The translations under genes were made by a program, and so were the position numbers. The notes under the pieces were generated by a model. The model was given only the letters and a program-made list of their open reading frames with translations, ran no database searches and was not told the DNA's origin. From Saccoglossus kowalevskii (Eukaryota > Hemichordata > Enteropneusta > Harrimaniidae): a stretch of DNA of 39,268 nucleotides. Below are positions 25,232 to 35,848 of this stretch, in pieces. Every line of letters starts with the position of its first letter. Positions within the stretch are counted from its first letter, which is position 1. The stretch is from positions 237,618 through 276,885 of the forward strand of contig NW_003155743.1 of assembly GCF_000003605.2 (NCBI RefSeq), in the 5' to 3' direction.

Positions 25232-25772
25232 TGTAGCATTTTGCATCTTTTTTCATTTTTGTTTTGTTTTGTTTTTCTGTATCATATAAAAGAAAACTAA
25301 TAATGTCAGAAGAAAATGTAGTGACTGGCTCTAATTATTAAAGATGGACACTTCCCCCAGATACTTGTAGGAAATTACAATTTCCGATTCCTATTCAGTA
25401 CATAAGTGAGTCTTCAATACACTAACTATGACTGCAGGGGAGATGTTTTTTGACATATCATGTTTCTCTCTATAACTCATACATGGTATGAAGAAAAGGC
25501 TGTTTTATTAGTTTGTGGAACATAATTTTTTTTATTCTAAGAGATTTCAAGAAACGATAAATAATTAAAAATTTAACTCATGAATCTATAACAATTTGGA
25601 AGAATTCTGATCGATTTTAGATACTCCATATCAAATATTTAAGAATCTGAAAATGTGTTGATGTATTCCAGAATAGATTATTTTACCGTTCTTTATCTTA
25701 GTGTCATCAAACAGTACGTCACTACAAGTAGAACATCGACAGAAAAAAAAAAAAAACAATCCACAAACTTAC

Positions 25773-26085
25773 CAATCTTTGCATAGCTAGCAAAAAGCAC
25801 CCATAAGGATATCAGGTAAGGTGTCTCAACGTGCCACCAGTTCAACTCTGCAACAGGGTATCTTTCGTATGTTTCGCCATGATGACCGTCGGCGTCACCA
25901 TCCTCGCTGCGACTTCCAAGTTCATTGTCATCAGAGTCCGTAGTTGGTACGACATGGTAGACGACGCCCCCTGATGATGCATTTTGGACAAGTAATACCT
26001 CCCGAGCAGAAGCTACAGCAGTGTGACCCAAAATTAACATCAACACGGAAGCTAAACACTTCATATCCAGTTTCACCAGAGCCAT
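25773..26085 (-). CDS. SLC9A3-like: Na+/H+ exchanger gene B, exon 1 (signal peptide, extracellular N-terminus, first membrane helix)
   Basis: First coding exon of a plasma-membrane Na+/H+ exchanger (electroneutral swap of external Na+ for internal H+). ATG at 26085 is the first in-frame ATG after an in-frame TAA 21 nt upstream; an alternative Met lies at residue 8. Residues 1-27 look like a signal peptide (hydrophobic core LASVLMLIL, likely cleavage after AVASA). An acidic extracellular stretch follows, with TTDSDDNEL, SEDGDADG and a possible N-glycosylation site at N35. Residues ~85-104 (ETPYLISLWVLFASYAKI) match the start of the NHE3 transport domain. The exon ends ATT G before GTAAGT at 25772 (phase 1). 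It joins exon 2 in phase, giving AKIAFHLS, where human NHE3 has AKIGFHLS. Exon 2 follows after 19.6 kb. NHE2/3-type is favoured over NHE1 by the cleavable leader and the FHLS sequence. Orthology to one mammalian paralogue is not proven. Confidence 0.92.
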
Positions 26086-27254
26086 GAGTCTGTTCACAGC
26101 ATCTTACAAAACGAAAACAGCCACCGAATGTAAATATACAACACGCACGACGAAAGAACTTAGTCCATCATGAGTGAAATAACAATCCGATACGTAATCA
26201 TTGACTTAGGGGGCATTTGTTTAGGTTTTTAAAAAACATAACTCCTTAACTTTGTCAACTGGTAAACGATTTGGCGCTAACATTTGTAAAAGCTTCACTG
26301 GAGCTTGTTCCGGAAACTTGTTGAACGCATTTTGCGTTACTAGTATATACTAATAGCAGAATAATATTTTAGACATATATCGACAAATATATGTTGTATA
26401 CTTAAATTTTCCGAAGGAAGTTTTTTAAAGCTTGCCTAAAAAGAGTGGCATGCTTCAACGCTAGATGGCGCAACACAGGTAATTCAGCTTACAATAGTCA
26501 CAAAACTGAGAGCCGGACAAGGAGGCTTGTCGAGGCTGATATCTGTGCGGCGACTAGTACCCATGTCATAATAACGCTGACTCAATGGAGGAAGTACATG
26601 TGATGCAAACAAATTTGTTCCCACCAAATCAGAAAAGGAATGAGTGAGCACTTGTTTGTTCTTATGAAACTGATCGAGACCCACAGTTGAAGGTGAATCT
26701 TTTCATGGACATAATTTGTTGTTTGTTTCGCATTTTCTTTCATGCATTTTTATACCACATTTTGTACAGTTTTAAATGAGTATTAAATCTAATTAGTGGG
26801 GGGCTATTTTGCTAACAAGGATTTCCCAAATTTTACTCACCACAAATTTCTATTTTGATTTATAAAAATGTATATTTATAAAACGTTTATATTGACTGCA
26901 GCATTATGTCTTACTGGAGCATATGTTTTAAATACATTTGTTTATTTATAAGCAAACTGTTAATTAAATTTCGAGTTAAACAAAACAAAAATATATATGT
27001 TGCCTGTAAATCAAAGTTTGGTTATTTAAAGTTTGAGTTACTGAATGTGGACGTTCAGCAAAAACCAAAATGTACATTGCTCGTAACTCGAAGTTCTGTT
27101 AACTGTTAATTGAACATTACACAAAAGTGGGCGTGGTTTCAAAAATATGGGCGTGGTCATTTCTGTAACTCAATGTTTTCGGAACTCAATGTTCGTAACT
27201 CAATCGCATCTCCTCCAAAACAAGACCCACACCCAAGACCAATGGCAGAGGTGG

Positions 27255-27400
27255 GTTAAACATCAGTCAATGCTTAATACTTGTTTCCAGAAGATGCCGT
27301 TCCCCGAAACTACTTTCTTAATGTTATTTAAGTTTTTTATTGAGCAAAATATGTTCGTATGGAGTGAACAAGGTCACAAAGCTTTGTCCTTTCAAATAAA
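27255..27400 (+). repeat. Diverged direct duplication, left copy
   Basis: Aligns with 28150-28290. Shared words are AAACTACTTTCTTAWTGTTA, TTGAGCAAA, GTTCTCAAG/GTTCGTATG and TTTCAAATAA. An open plus-strand frame reads FLMLFKFFIEQNMFVWSEQG. No known family recognised. Confidence 0.6.
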
Positions 27401-28149
27401 TTAATATTGTGTTCTATTTCCTTTGTTTTTCAGTTCATTGTAGCATGCAATGTTTTATAGTTATGCACACAATATGTAAACAAGTGCACAGTCTGAACCT
27501 TTCTCCTTCCCAGAGTTTCTTGCAGTTAGAACACCAAAAATCTGTCTGCTACCACACACAGCCATTTTGTGGTGAAATGCCACAAGACTTTTACTATAAG
27601 TAAACTTGGCATGTTTTTTTCATTATGCGGCTTTCTTGTTGCTTTCTTCATACTGGTTAAACAAGTTTTGCAGTATGATATGTTATTAATAGCTTATAAA
27701 GACAATGTCTTTGCTGTTACTAAGGTGTATTTCAGTTCTTCTAGCAGATCATCCTGATATTAATCAATTTAAAGGTCTGTAGACCTGTGGATTGCCATAT
27801 GGAGAAATATAAACAAACAAAAGCATGTTGTAGTATTGATAGCTAACTTGTCTAAATACCACTCAGTTTGTGCTACTGAAAGTCAAAAATGAGATTTTCA
27901 CTCATCTAGCATCTACCAACCGCTTTTGTTAGATTTGCAAATCAAACACCAGCATGGCTATGTTTTATTGAAAAGTAATACCACCAAGACGTATCAATCA
28001 ATCATTGACGAGCATAAGATTGTGCGGTGCCAGAGATATATTCGTAGAAATAGAACTCTTAGCTTGGCTGGTTGCTGCCTCAAGTGCCATGGCACACCGA
28101 AAAATAGACACAGAGAACCAGCAAGAAGATTGGGCATGAACATCCCTAA

Positions 28150-28290
28150 TGTTTATGCCTCGTCGTCAGAGGACGCTGTTTCCTCAAACTACTTTCTTAT
28201 TGTTATCAAGTTCTTCCTTGAGCAAAGTTTGTTCTCAAGAGGTAAACAAGATCACACAAAGTTACCCCCTTTTCAAATAAGTTGTAGGTT
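28150..28290 (+). repeat. Diverged direct duplication, right copy
   Basis: Counterpart of 27255-27400. The plus-strand frame here reads FLIVIKFFLEQSLFSRGKQD and is part of an open stretch 27926-28333. Just upstream (28065-28100), LAGCCLKCHGTP resembles LAGSRLKCHGAP encoded near 16458-16495. It is either an old mobile-element fragment or an unrecognised gene remnant. Confidence 0.55.
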
Positions 28291-28369
28291 TCAGTATAAA
28301 TTATTTTTGTCCGAGTATTTCATAGGGTTGTAGCAAGTCAATCATTAAAATCATCATACAAACAAATTT

Positions 28370-28769
28370 AGGATGTGTGGTGGACTCTACTCCAGCATTT
28401 GTAATCGCTGCCGCCGGATCTTTCTCGCATTTCATTACTTCCCCCACAGCGCAATATTGGATGAGAAGATGGATCTTCAACAACATAATGTGTGGAGCAA
28501 AGCCAAATACATGTACATTATAACATCTAGACCTTTCTTTAAATCCAATATGATGCTGTGGGGGATTTATTATTGTTGATATAAATCACCACCATCAAAA
28601 TTGAACAAATTTACTTCAATGTTTTTTTTTTATGAAATTAATTCACTCGTGGTTCACTGGTACATTATTATGTGGTAATGTAAAACCGTGATGATAGTGG
28701 TGATTTATAATAAACATGTGGTAGGCTCTACTCCTAGCCCTTGTAATTACTGTTGCTGGGTCTACTGGT
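28370..28769 (+). repeat. Pair of ~57-bp direct repeats, 344 bp apart
   Basis: GGTGGACTCTACTCC, then TTTGTAATCGCTGCCGCCGG, at 28370-28427 resembles GGTAGGCTCTACTCC, then TTGTAATTACTGTTGCTGGG, at 28713-28769. Confidence 0.6.
28581..28708. mobile_element. Small inverted-repeat element, 128 bp
   Basis: ATAAATCACCACCATCA on the left. The right end read inwards is ATAAATCACCACTATCA (one mismatch in 17). No coding capacity. Confidence 0.65.
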
Positions 28770-29517
28770 TGGCAAGAACCGGTCATTGACACCCAAGATA
28801 AAATAATGGTATTTTCTGCTGTTTACAGGCATCATTGTAACAGCAGATTGCTGATCAGTTAGGCACATTTTTTGCAAACTGATTGGCAAAATTGTAAGCA
28901 TATCATTTTAAAAGTTGACATTTTACCCACCACTTTTCAAGAAAATACAATCGATATGTAATTTCATATTATTTTATTACTTATAATTTCCTTTTTTCAA
29001 AACAAGTTCAAATATAAGAAGAAAGAATACACACAAAGTCATTTTATAATGAATATCTATGATCATATTGTTAATATGAGATATTTGTTAATCTGGGATA
29101 CATAGTCTATATAATCAAAGCATCAAAAAACCCACACATTTGTGAACCTAGCCTAGAACATCTGCTCATTCCTGAATTCCTGACAGTCACACAATGATTA
29201 TGAAGAGGGTTAGCTGATTGAAGATATCAATGAATGCAAATGTTTTTCTAAAATACACCCACAACACCATTCCAGAAATGTACTGAATAGATGCACATTT
29301 GCTACGCTATTATTTTGATACTGGATTTTAAGACAAAACCACGCTTGAAGTGAGCGTACATTCTAGGCTAAGGTTAAAATACAAAAAAAGAAAAGTAGTT
29401 ATGTGTGATGAATAAGTGACATATTATGTCATGAATAATATATGTAATATCAGTAACCAGTAGAGCTCCCCGATCCTATGTTGTATACATTATGCGCAGG
29501 TACTTTACTAAAGAGAG

Positions 29518-30085
29518 TTAACCCTTTAAATGCAAATTTTGTATGCGTATTTCTGTAATTTTTTTGTTTGTTTTGGACTATGTGTTCATATAAATGGACA
29601 GGCTGGCTACAGGTCTTGATATAGCCCCGCTGTTAATGTTGCACATTTTGCAAGCAATCTGTATCACAGTATGGGAAAGAAGTCCTATGCACAGAGTGAA
29701 TGGAAGGATTCAATGTAGGAGATATTTGTAATAATACAAGTTAAGAATAGCGTATTAAACAAGAATTCTATTAGGTGGAAATAAATATTTTAGGATGCAC
29801 AAAGTAGAAGCCATATTATCACTTAATGTCTTGTATAATAAACACATTTTTTTTCATAAACTAAGCATTAAAGTTATTAAATTGTTCATATTCTAAAATA
29901 TTGTTTTAAAATTTGACATTCACACACTGATTAAATAACGAAAATATGTAGCCTGTTTATTTTTAATGTGGGTCGGTTACCGAAAAAAATTATGGAATTC
30001 ATTTTTTGATCCAATATTGAACTTTTGATGGTTTTCTTTATTTTGGGAAAGTTTACGAAATTTAATTTGGCATTCAAAGGGTTAA
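29518..30085. mobile_element. TTAA-flanked element with CCCTTTRAATGC ends, 568 bp
   Basis: The left end is TTAACCCTTTAAATGCAAAT. The right end read inwards is TTAACCCTTTGAATGCCAAA. The TTAA duplication and CCCTTTGA-type ends are seen in piggyBac-type non-autonomous elements of many animals. No transposase frame. Confidence 0.75.
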
Positions 30086-31482
30086 GCTGCAACTTTTACA
30101 TACTACATACCATTAGCAATAAAATAACAGTCAAAATTTAATTCAAAATAAAAGAATGCTTAGGACAAAAATATACAGTTTTGATAAAATATCAAAAGAA
30201 ACCTAAATAAGAAAATCCATCCCGAATATTGCAAAAGATAAATATTAAAATGTTAAATAAGTGAAAAACTGGTACTACTAAAATACAAATTTGCAAGGTA
30301 TTATTTTTCAATATTTTGTTAATATTTAAAAAAAAATATTCAATTCTTTGTCTTATTTTTTCACAAGTAAACATTTTATTAATGATCCTTTTTTTTTTTT
30401 ATAAAACTTGTTATGAAGAGAAGGCTAAAAGAACTTGAGCAAATCAGTTTTAAATGAATCCACTCTTCAGTATAGCCATGATTACTAGTAAACTTGTAAC
30501 CGTGTGTATAATACACATTTAGTTGGATTTTCACTTTTCTATGGATATATATAGATTATAATTAGATTTGAATTTCAATTAAAAAATTAATGTAAATTAT
30601 AAATCTTGTTTTCGTGAATATAAATGCAGAAACCTTGGTTGAAAGACAGTCTATGGAGCGCCCTCTATGGAGACTTGTAAATATTTACTGATTATAAACG
30701 CTGTGATATTAAGTCTCAGTGTGAGACGTATATTTACAAAACCAAATTAGCAAATTATTGCACAGAATCAATCACCATATTTGACTGTTTACCACAAGAA
30801 TCATAGATCAACTCAGATTTATTGTAGTATTAAACAGCATTTTCATTTCCATTCATCTGGTGATATTCTTCTTAAAAATAACTGCAACAAAATATCGTAT
30901 TTTTTTTTTCTTTTTCACTAGTTAGCAAGTTCTAAATGAAAAAAGCAGGAAGGGATGGAAATAGTGAATAGCAAATGTTATATAATCTATTTAAGACAAC
31001 AACAGGGGGAGAAATGATCTGTGATTTAGTCTTTATCTATACATCATCTGAAAGCTTAGGTATAGACGAATACAGTAGTGCATATGTCGTACTAATGTGT
31101 GTCTACAGGATTAAGCGTAGCATGTCTGTAGTTATTTAATCATAGACAGAAAACAAAGACAGATTCAGAAAACTCAATTTTATAAACTCTGAATCACAGA
31201 TCAATTTTTAACATGTTGTTGCTATCTTAAGTAGGAAAAATAGAAAAACAATACCTAGCAAAAAAACACGCACATGATCCTATTAACAGCGTTAACATTT
31301 ATGAACCTACTCCATAAACACACAGGAACGGTAACACACAGAATTCCATGATTGTACATGTACAAAACAATGTACACCTTCTTGCAACATTTACGGTTAA
31401 GCTGGCAACTCGTGTACACATTTTGTAGTACATTACAAACAGAGCAGCAACAACTACCTGAAGCTCCTTGGGTAAGCAATGT

Positions 31483-31488
31483 TTTATT
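31483..31488 (-). promoter_or_regulatory. Possible poly(A) signal for gene A
   Basis: AATAAA on the minus strand about 870 nt after the gene A stop codon. A weaker ATTAAA lies nearer, at 32320-32325. In AT-rich DNA both could be chance. Neither is supported by transcript evidence. Confidence 0.2.
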
Positions 31489-32353
31489 CAAGTCGAGTTT
31501 ATGGAGCAGAATCAAGATCTTCTAAAATCTAGTTTAGGTCTCATTTACCATGCATTATTAGTTATTCATTATAAAATGAACTAAAACAAATTTCAAATTT
31601 ACAAACCTGAGTCATTGATTTGTTATTATGTTACTATTTTCAGATATAATGGTATATTTTCATGATTTTCTCATTATTCTATGAAAACTGAAAACAGTCA
31701 AATCATCTCAAATAATGGCATCAACACGCGTTACATTATTTCAGTTGAAAAGTCATATATATATCAGTGATGAATGAAATGTGATACCGGTACACAGACA
31801 GGTATACTGCTGCAGAATACCAACATTCAGCCTGAAATAACTATGTAAAAACAATACATGCCATTTAGTGCATAGCTGAATTAGCAGTATATTAATGTAG
31901 CTAATCTTATTGTAATATTAAACATAGTGAAGCTAAAATGAGAATTCTCGTTTAACACTCCACCTATACCATTCATATCGACATTCATGGCAATTTTCAG
32001 GAAGTCACCTTGTGGCAGTATACTCTGCTATTATAAGCGAGTCTGTCTTTCCAACACATGTACAAACAGACTGGATTAGATGATATTTGTATATTTATGT
32101 AGCGCATAAATCAAACCATAGTCCTGTTATAAAAGTGCTGCAATGTATTCATTGTAAACATTCACATACAAAGTAACAGTGAGAATGCCGAGTACAAAAC
32201 AGGAGTTGTACATGTAGATGTCAATGCAAAGTTACATATTAAATACAGTTTACATACAACTGTGGTTGTTAGCCATGTTAATTCTTCCATCTTTCCAACG
32301 TGGATTTTCTTTTGCTAATTTTAATATAAATTCTGATTCTTACTGGTTATGCG

Positions 32354-32556
32354 TTATAAAGAAGATTCAGCATTAAGAGGAGTCTGACCATCAGACGAAC
32401 GAAAATCCACACGTAGTTGGTCTTGCGGATAATCATCTTTATTAGACATTTTGATATCAAGATCTGCTGGTGTTGATGTTCTTTGGGGTACAAGTGGAGA
32501 CATTTCAACTATGTGACTGTCCTTCTTGAACAGTGGGTTGTCTTCACCTTCTGAAT
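32354..32556 (-). CDS. SLC9A3-like: Na+/H+ exchanger gene A, last coding exon f (stop, PDZ-type C-terminus)
   Basis: The terminal coding exon. The acceptor is TATTTGCTAG at 32557 (phase 1) and the stop is TAA at 32356-32354. It encodes 67 residues. DSEGEDNPLFKKD matches the human NHE3 tail box AGIDNPVFSPDE, which supports an NHE3-type tail. MSPLVPQRTSTP is Ser/Thr-Pro rich. The protein ends LNAESSL; the last residues S-S-L fit a class I PDZ ligand (S/T-X-hydrophobic), as does the THM end of NHE3, which in mammals binds NHERF scaffolds at the apical membrane. With all six exons the tail in this window is 490 residues, or 461 without exon c. That is longer than the equivalent part of NHE3, mainly because of the two His-rich blocks. 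The next gene in the same direction starts about 6.3 kb downstream. Confidence 0.84.
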
Positions 32557-33481
32557 CTAGCAAATAGAAAGTGAATCAGATTTGAAATATTTGCAGTACA
32601 ATGAAAAAAAGCAACAGTTTGCGTTGTCTTAATTACCACAGCCTTTATAATGTATATTACACATACTGTAACTAAAATAACTAATTTTGAACATTTTTTA
32701 ATGAATTAACAAAGAAAATGTGAAAGTTCACAAATGTCTTGATGGTTTCTGTAATTCAATTCAAAGCTGCAATATACATCCTATGAATAAACATTGCTAT
32801 AGAGAAAGACAAATGCATGAAGTCGAAACACTTCCAATAACAAAATATCATTAGGAATATAGATAGCTGCATTAAATATGCGCTTTATTGCTAGCTATAA
32901 TGCTTGGAATAAAATGCAAAGAAATAGGATTATGAAATAACTATGATGGCACAAGCTGTTAGTCAGGATGTATGATTGATTATGACTCTTTCACTCAACT
33001 TACAGAACAGTATCTTCAATAACTAGAAATATAAATGTGCTATAAATTTGAACCACTCATTACAACAAAAGAATGCCACCTGTCTTCAAATCACTACAGT
33101 TTTGGAAATTGATTTATTTTAAATTGAACCATTCCAGTTATGTGGACGGTTCTTCAAATGTGTTTGGACAAAAGAACACCAATTGTCACTACTAAACGCA
33201 GAAAGTAATAATCTAAATTTGAATCATTCATCAATATTATCAGAGACATTGTAGACTGCTCTGAAAAGTAAACTGCTAAATTATACAACTTCACTGCATG
33301 AATATTAACTGTTCCAAATCTAGGCTACCTAAGATGTTCAATAATAGAACAGACACCAGATATAAAAAAAATTGAAACTAGAAGACTGGTTCAAAATCTC
33401 CGTTTTTAAAGTCTTAAATTTTCTTCCTTTAATTGTGTTTTGGTATCCTGCATCACAAACTGGTCAATATTATTTTCTCAC
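32557..33481 (-). other. Gene A intron between exons e and f
   Basis: A 925-bp AT-rich phase 1 intron. No repeats or further exons recognised. Confidence 0.75.
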
Positions 33482-33598
33482 CCGAATATTCGTCTTCCAT
33501 CAGATCCAACAAAGGTGTTTCATTTAAAAGAGCCCTAGTATTCAAGTCTGGTAGAGTGTTCCTGGATCTGGCATGTTGCTCATACTGCTGTTGATGCT
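33482..33598 (-). CDS. SLC9A3-like: Na+/H+ exchanger gene A, tail exon e
   Basis: A 117-nt exon with phase 1 at both ends. The acceptor is TTTTTGTATAG at 33599, and the donor TCGG|GTGAGA starts its intron at 33481. The peptide is EHQQQYEQHARSRNTLPDLN then TRALLNETPLLDLMEDEYSG. The Gln-rich start followed by a Leu-rich segment (LPDLNTRALLNETPLLDLM) may form a short amphipathic helix; this is a guess. I know no matching motif in mammalian NHE tails. Support comes from the intact frame between good splice sites, the matching phase with exons d and f, and the absence of repeats in this stretch. Confidence 0.78.
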
Positions 33599-34126
33599 CT
33601 ATACAAAAAACTTGCAAGTCAGCAGATTTTTTTTTTTTTTTTTTTTCAATTATTTGTGAATTAATTGCGACTATCATGCAAACTTTAACAAAGAAAAAAA
33701 AATAGCAAACCAAAAAATAAAACTATAAATTGAAGGAAATCACAAAAGGAAATCAAATTAATAAAAACACTTTACTTGCGTGTCAAACTACAAATAACTG
33801 CACAACAACGCTAAGCATACAACACAAACAAATACTGACTTGATCAGGCGATACATTCCAACCATTAGTATGACCTGCATATTATTTTGAAACAACAATA
33901 ACACTAAATAAAAACAACACGTCTAGAAACAAGTATTTGGGCAATGAATTGGGAAAATTAAAACAGATTTATTTTTTCCTAAACTTTCACCAACATAGGA
34001 AAACATGTACAGTACAGCAAGTATGGCAAAGAAGCATGGTTGAATAAAATAGTTAGTTGTTATATGAGTAATGAAAATTACATCCAGAACCACCACAACA
34101 AATTATGCCACCTTTTACACACTTAC
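33599..34126 (-). other. Gene A intron between exons d and e
   Basis: A 528-bp phase 1 intron. It contains a pure A tract on the minus strand (T run near 33629-33646) and nothing else recognisable. Confidence 0.75.
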
Positions 34127-34792
34127 CAGTAAGCTGAAAATGTGATGGTTTGTCATGATGACGATGATGATGATGGCGATGATGATGATGTCTACCATCT
34201 GGATTACTTGTCTTGTCTTCATCAGCATTGTGTCTGTGTCTGTGATGATGACCAGAACGGTGCTTACGTCCTCCACTCTGATGCCTATGATCGACATCAT
34301 CTTTGTCATCATCCTCATCCTCTACATCTGCATCTGCATCACTATGGTGATGGTAGTTATGGAAGGCTGGGATGGCATGATCATCATCCTCAATAATTTC
34401 CCCATGAGGTTGTGCATAGGTTAAGTCATCATGGTGAACCGGATCAAAAGTATGATGTTCAATATTTCCCGGATGTTGACCGTAGCTTCGCCGATCTATT
34501 TTAGGACTCGGAATAGGTTTTGAAGCTTCACCACTGCCAATTGAAAAAGTAATCCCTGAATCAGATTCATCACCTCCCTCATCGGAAACAGGTTTCCCAG
34601 GTGATGTGGGGTTGTTATCCTCATCTTCAGAACCAACAGGTGTACCAAACTGCCCATAGGATTCTGTCCTAGCTCTGTCTGAAAGTCTGGGCTCACTGTA
34701 CTGCTTCCAAGGAAGTAGACATTCGGCAGCTGTTGGAACAATCGGCTCTTTAGCTGTAGTGGGGCCATCCATTTCTTCATCATAGTCAGCAC
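34127..34792 (-). CDS. SLC9A3-like: Na+/H+ exchanger gene A, tail exon d (YDEEM box, His-rich block 2)
   Basis: A large 666-nt exon, phase 1 in and out. The acceptor is GTTGATGCAG at 34793; the donor is ACTG|GTAAGT at 34126. It encodes about 222 residues. The first part resembles the distal NHE3 tail: GADYDEEMDG against human PPNYDEEMSGG, then LLPWKQYSEPRLSDRART against LPPWLSPGETVVPSQRART. A Ser/Pro/acidic region follows (GSEDEDNNPTSPG, DEGGDESDSGITFSIGSG), then DRRSYGQ, a possible PKA-type site. Exon residues ~107-218 form a mixed histidine/acidic region: HHTFDPVHH, NYHHHSDADADVEDEDDD, SGHHHRHRH and RHHHHRHHHHRHH. I count 30 His in the exon. The block rests on CAT/GAT-type repeats, so its length may vary between alleles, and long antisense reading frames here are by-products of those repeats. 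The region is presumably disordered and cytoplasmic, and metal or proton binding is plausible but unproven. Confidence 0.88.
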
Positions 34793-34810
34793 CTGCATCA
34801 ACAAAAATAA

Positions 34811-34870
<60 letters not shown>

Positions 34871-35720
34871 GATAACAAAGATACTTCTAACTTCACTATT
34901 TTTGTGAAGTTGCATTTTATTTCAAGCCATTATTTTCATGCAATTTAAAAACATGCTTTAGAATATAAATATCAAAAACTTTGTGATGTATAAATGAGGT
35001 TCACACATTGCCATACAACTTTCAACACACATTTTTCAAGACATGTTTGTGATATACAATGTAAATAAGAATACATGAAAATCAAACCAACATGAATGCC
35101 AGTGAACATTTTGATTTGCCAGTCGGCCAAATGAGTACATCAGTAACCTACTATGAGTAATATTAATATCAAGTTCAATGAAACCGACCCAGGCACACCT
35201 GAAGAACAGTTGAAGACACGTTGAAATGTTTTGAGATGAAAATGACGCAAATCAGACGAAGGTCAACGAAATGAAAAACAAATCAATGTGCATAAATATA
35301 CCATTATGTACAGTCATTGTACCTCCTTTGAACAAAATTAGCCCATGCATGGATAGACGCAGACACTAAATGATGTGATATAAAAATTTAGGCTGATTAA
35401 TTTAAATTACAATAAAAGATTATTAGATTACCGGTATACGTTTTTATATATATTTTACGTTACAGTTCTGAAACTTGAAATGAGTGATGATGTATTAAAG
35501 CATTCTTTATCACAGAAATCATGCATTGTCCTAAATATACAGTTGCTTCATCAGCAATTTGTTTCTAAAAAAAAAAACGCAATGTGCTGGCAGCGTACAT
35601 GTAGATTTCACACACCAACTGTGAGCATTAGTAATGAAAAAATGTAATAATGGCGACATCCAAGGAAAGCATCATGAGACTGTGGAGATGAAAGCAAGCT
35701 CAGATGCCTTGAACACATAC
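34793..35720 (-). other. Gene A intron between exons c and d
   Basis: A 928-bp phase 1 intron. It contains the ATT microsatellite next to the exon d acceptor. I see nothing else. Confidence 0.65.
34812..34870. repeat. (ATT)n microsatellite next to exon d acceptor
   Basis: About 20 copies of the triplet, lying ~20 nt upstream (transcription sense) of the exon d acceptor at 34793. Confidence 0.96.
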
Positions 35721-35807
35721 CTAGAGGTAAATCAACTCCAGCTATTATTGATACATTTGCAGAGTCAGTAGTGTTGATGTGATTACGCACTGTCACATGC
35801 AGTGCAT
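35721..35807 (-). CDS. SLC9A3-like: Na+/H+ exchanger gene A, probable tail exon c (possible cassette)
   Basis: An 87-nt stretch with acceptor TTATTACAG at 35808 and donor CTAG|GTATGTG at 35720. Only the phase 1 to phase 1 reading is open, and this is the phase required by exons b and d. It encodes DALHVTVRNHINTTDSANVS then IIAGVDLPLG, which I do not recognise. It has no His cluster and matches no NHE tail motif I know. It may be a constitutive exon, an alternatively used cassette, or a chance match to splice rules. Exon b joins exon d equally well in frame without it. Confidence 0.52.
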
Positions 35808-35848
35808 CTGTAATAAGTACGTTAATCAGTACAGATGAAAATTAAATG

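Larger units (their letters stand above)
6172..25772 (-). other. Intron 1 of gene B (19.6 kb)
   Basis: Phase 1 intron between the signal-peptide exon and the transport-core exon. The protein alignment to NHE3 is continuous across it, so no coding exon is expected inside. It is packed with repeats, listed separately. Between them I see nothing recognisable in roughly 6172-7220, 7770-8920, 9140-10060, 10700-10970, 11810-12600, 13500-14780, 14870-15335, 16700-17670, 18200-18830, 19050-19450, 20160-20850, 22000-22900, 23470-24170 and 25240-25770. Confidence 0.85.
26086..32353. other. Intergenic region between exchanger genes A and B
   Basis: It lies between the stop of gene A and the start codon of gene B, and should hold the 3' UTR of A and the promoter and 5' UTR of B. 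No TATA box or other core promoter element could be assigned. It holds a diverged direct duplication (27255-27400 and 28150-28290), a small inverted-repeat element (28581-28708), a pair of ~57-bp direct repeats (28370 and 28713) and a TTAA-flanked element (29518-30085). I see nothing definite in 26100-27200 or 30090-32350. Confidence 0.7.

Noticed and set aside
25774-26085. Gene A and gene B exons as parts of one gene
   Set aside because: On the minus strand the tail with its stop codon lies upstream of the start codon and signal peptide, so they cannot form one collinear transcript unless the contig is misassembled.
26097-26097. GTG upstream start for gene B exon 1
   Set aside because: Animal genes rarely use GTG. 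The ATG at 26085 begins a good signal peptide.
34142-34424. Plus-strand frames over the His-rich exon (Asp-rich and Met-rich)
   Set aside because: Antisense by-products of CAT/GAT repeats. The minus-strand exon has correct splice sites, phase and NHE motifs.
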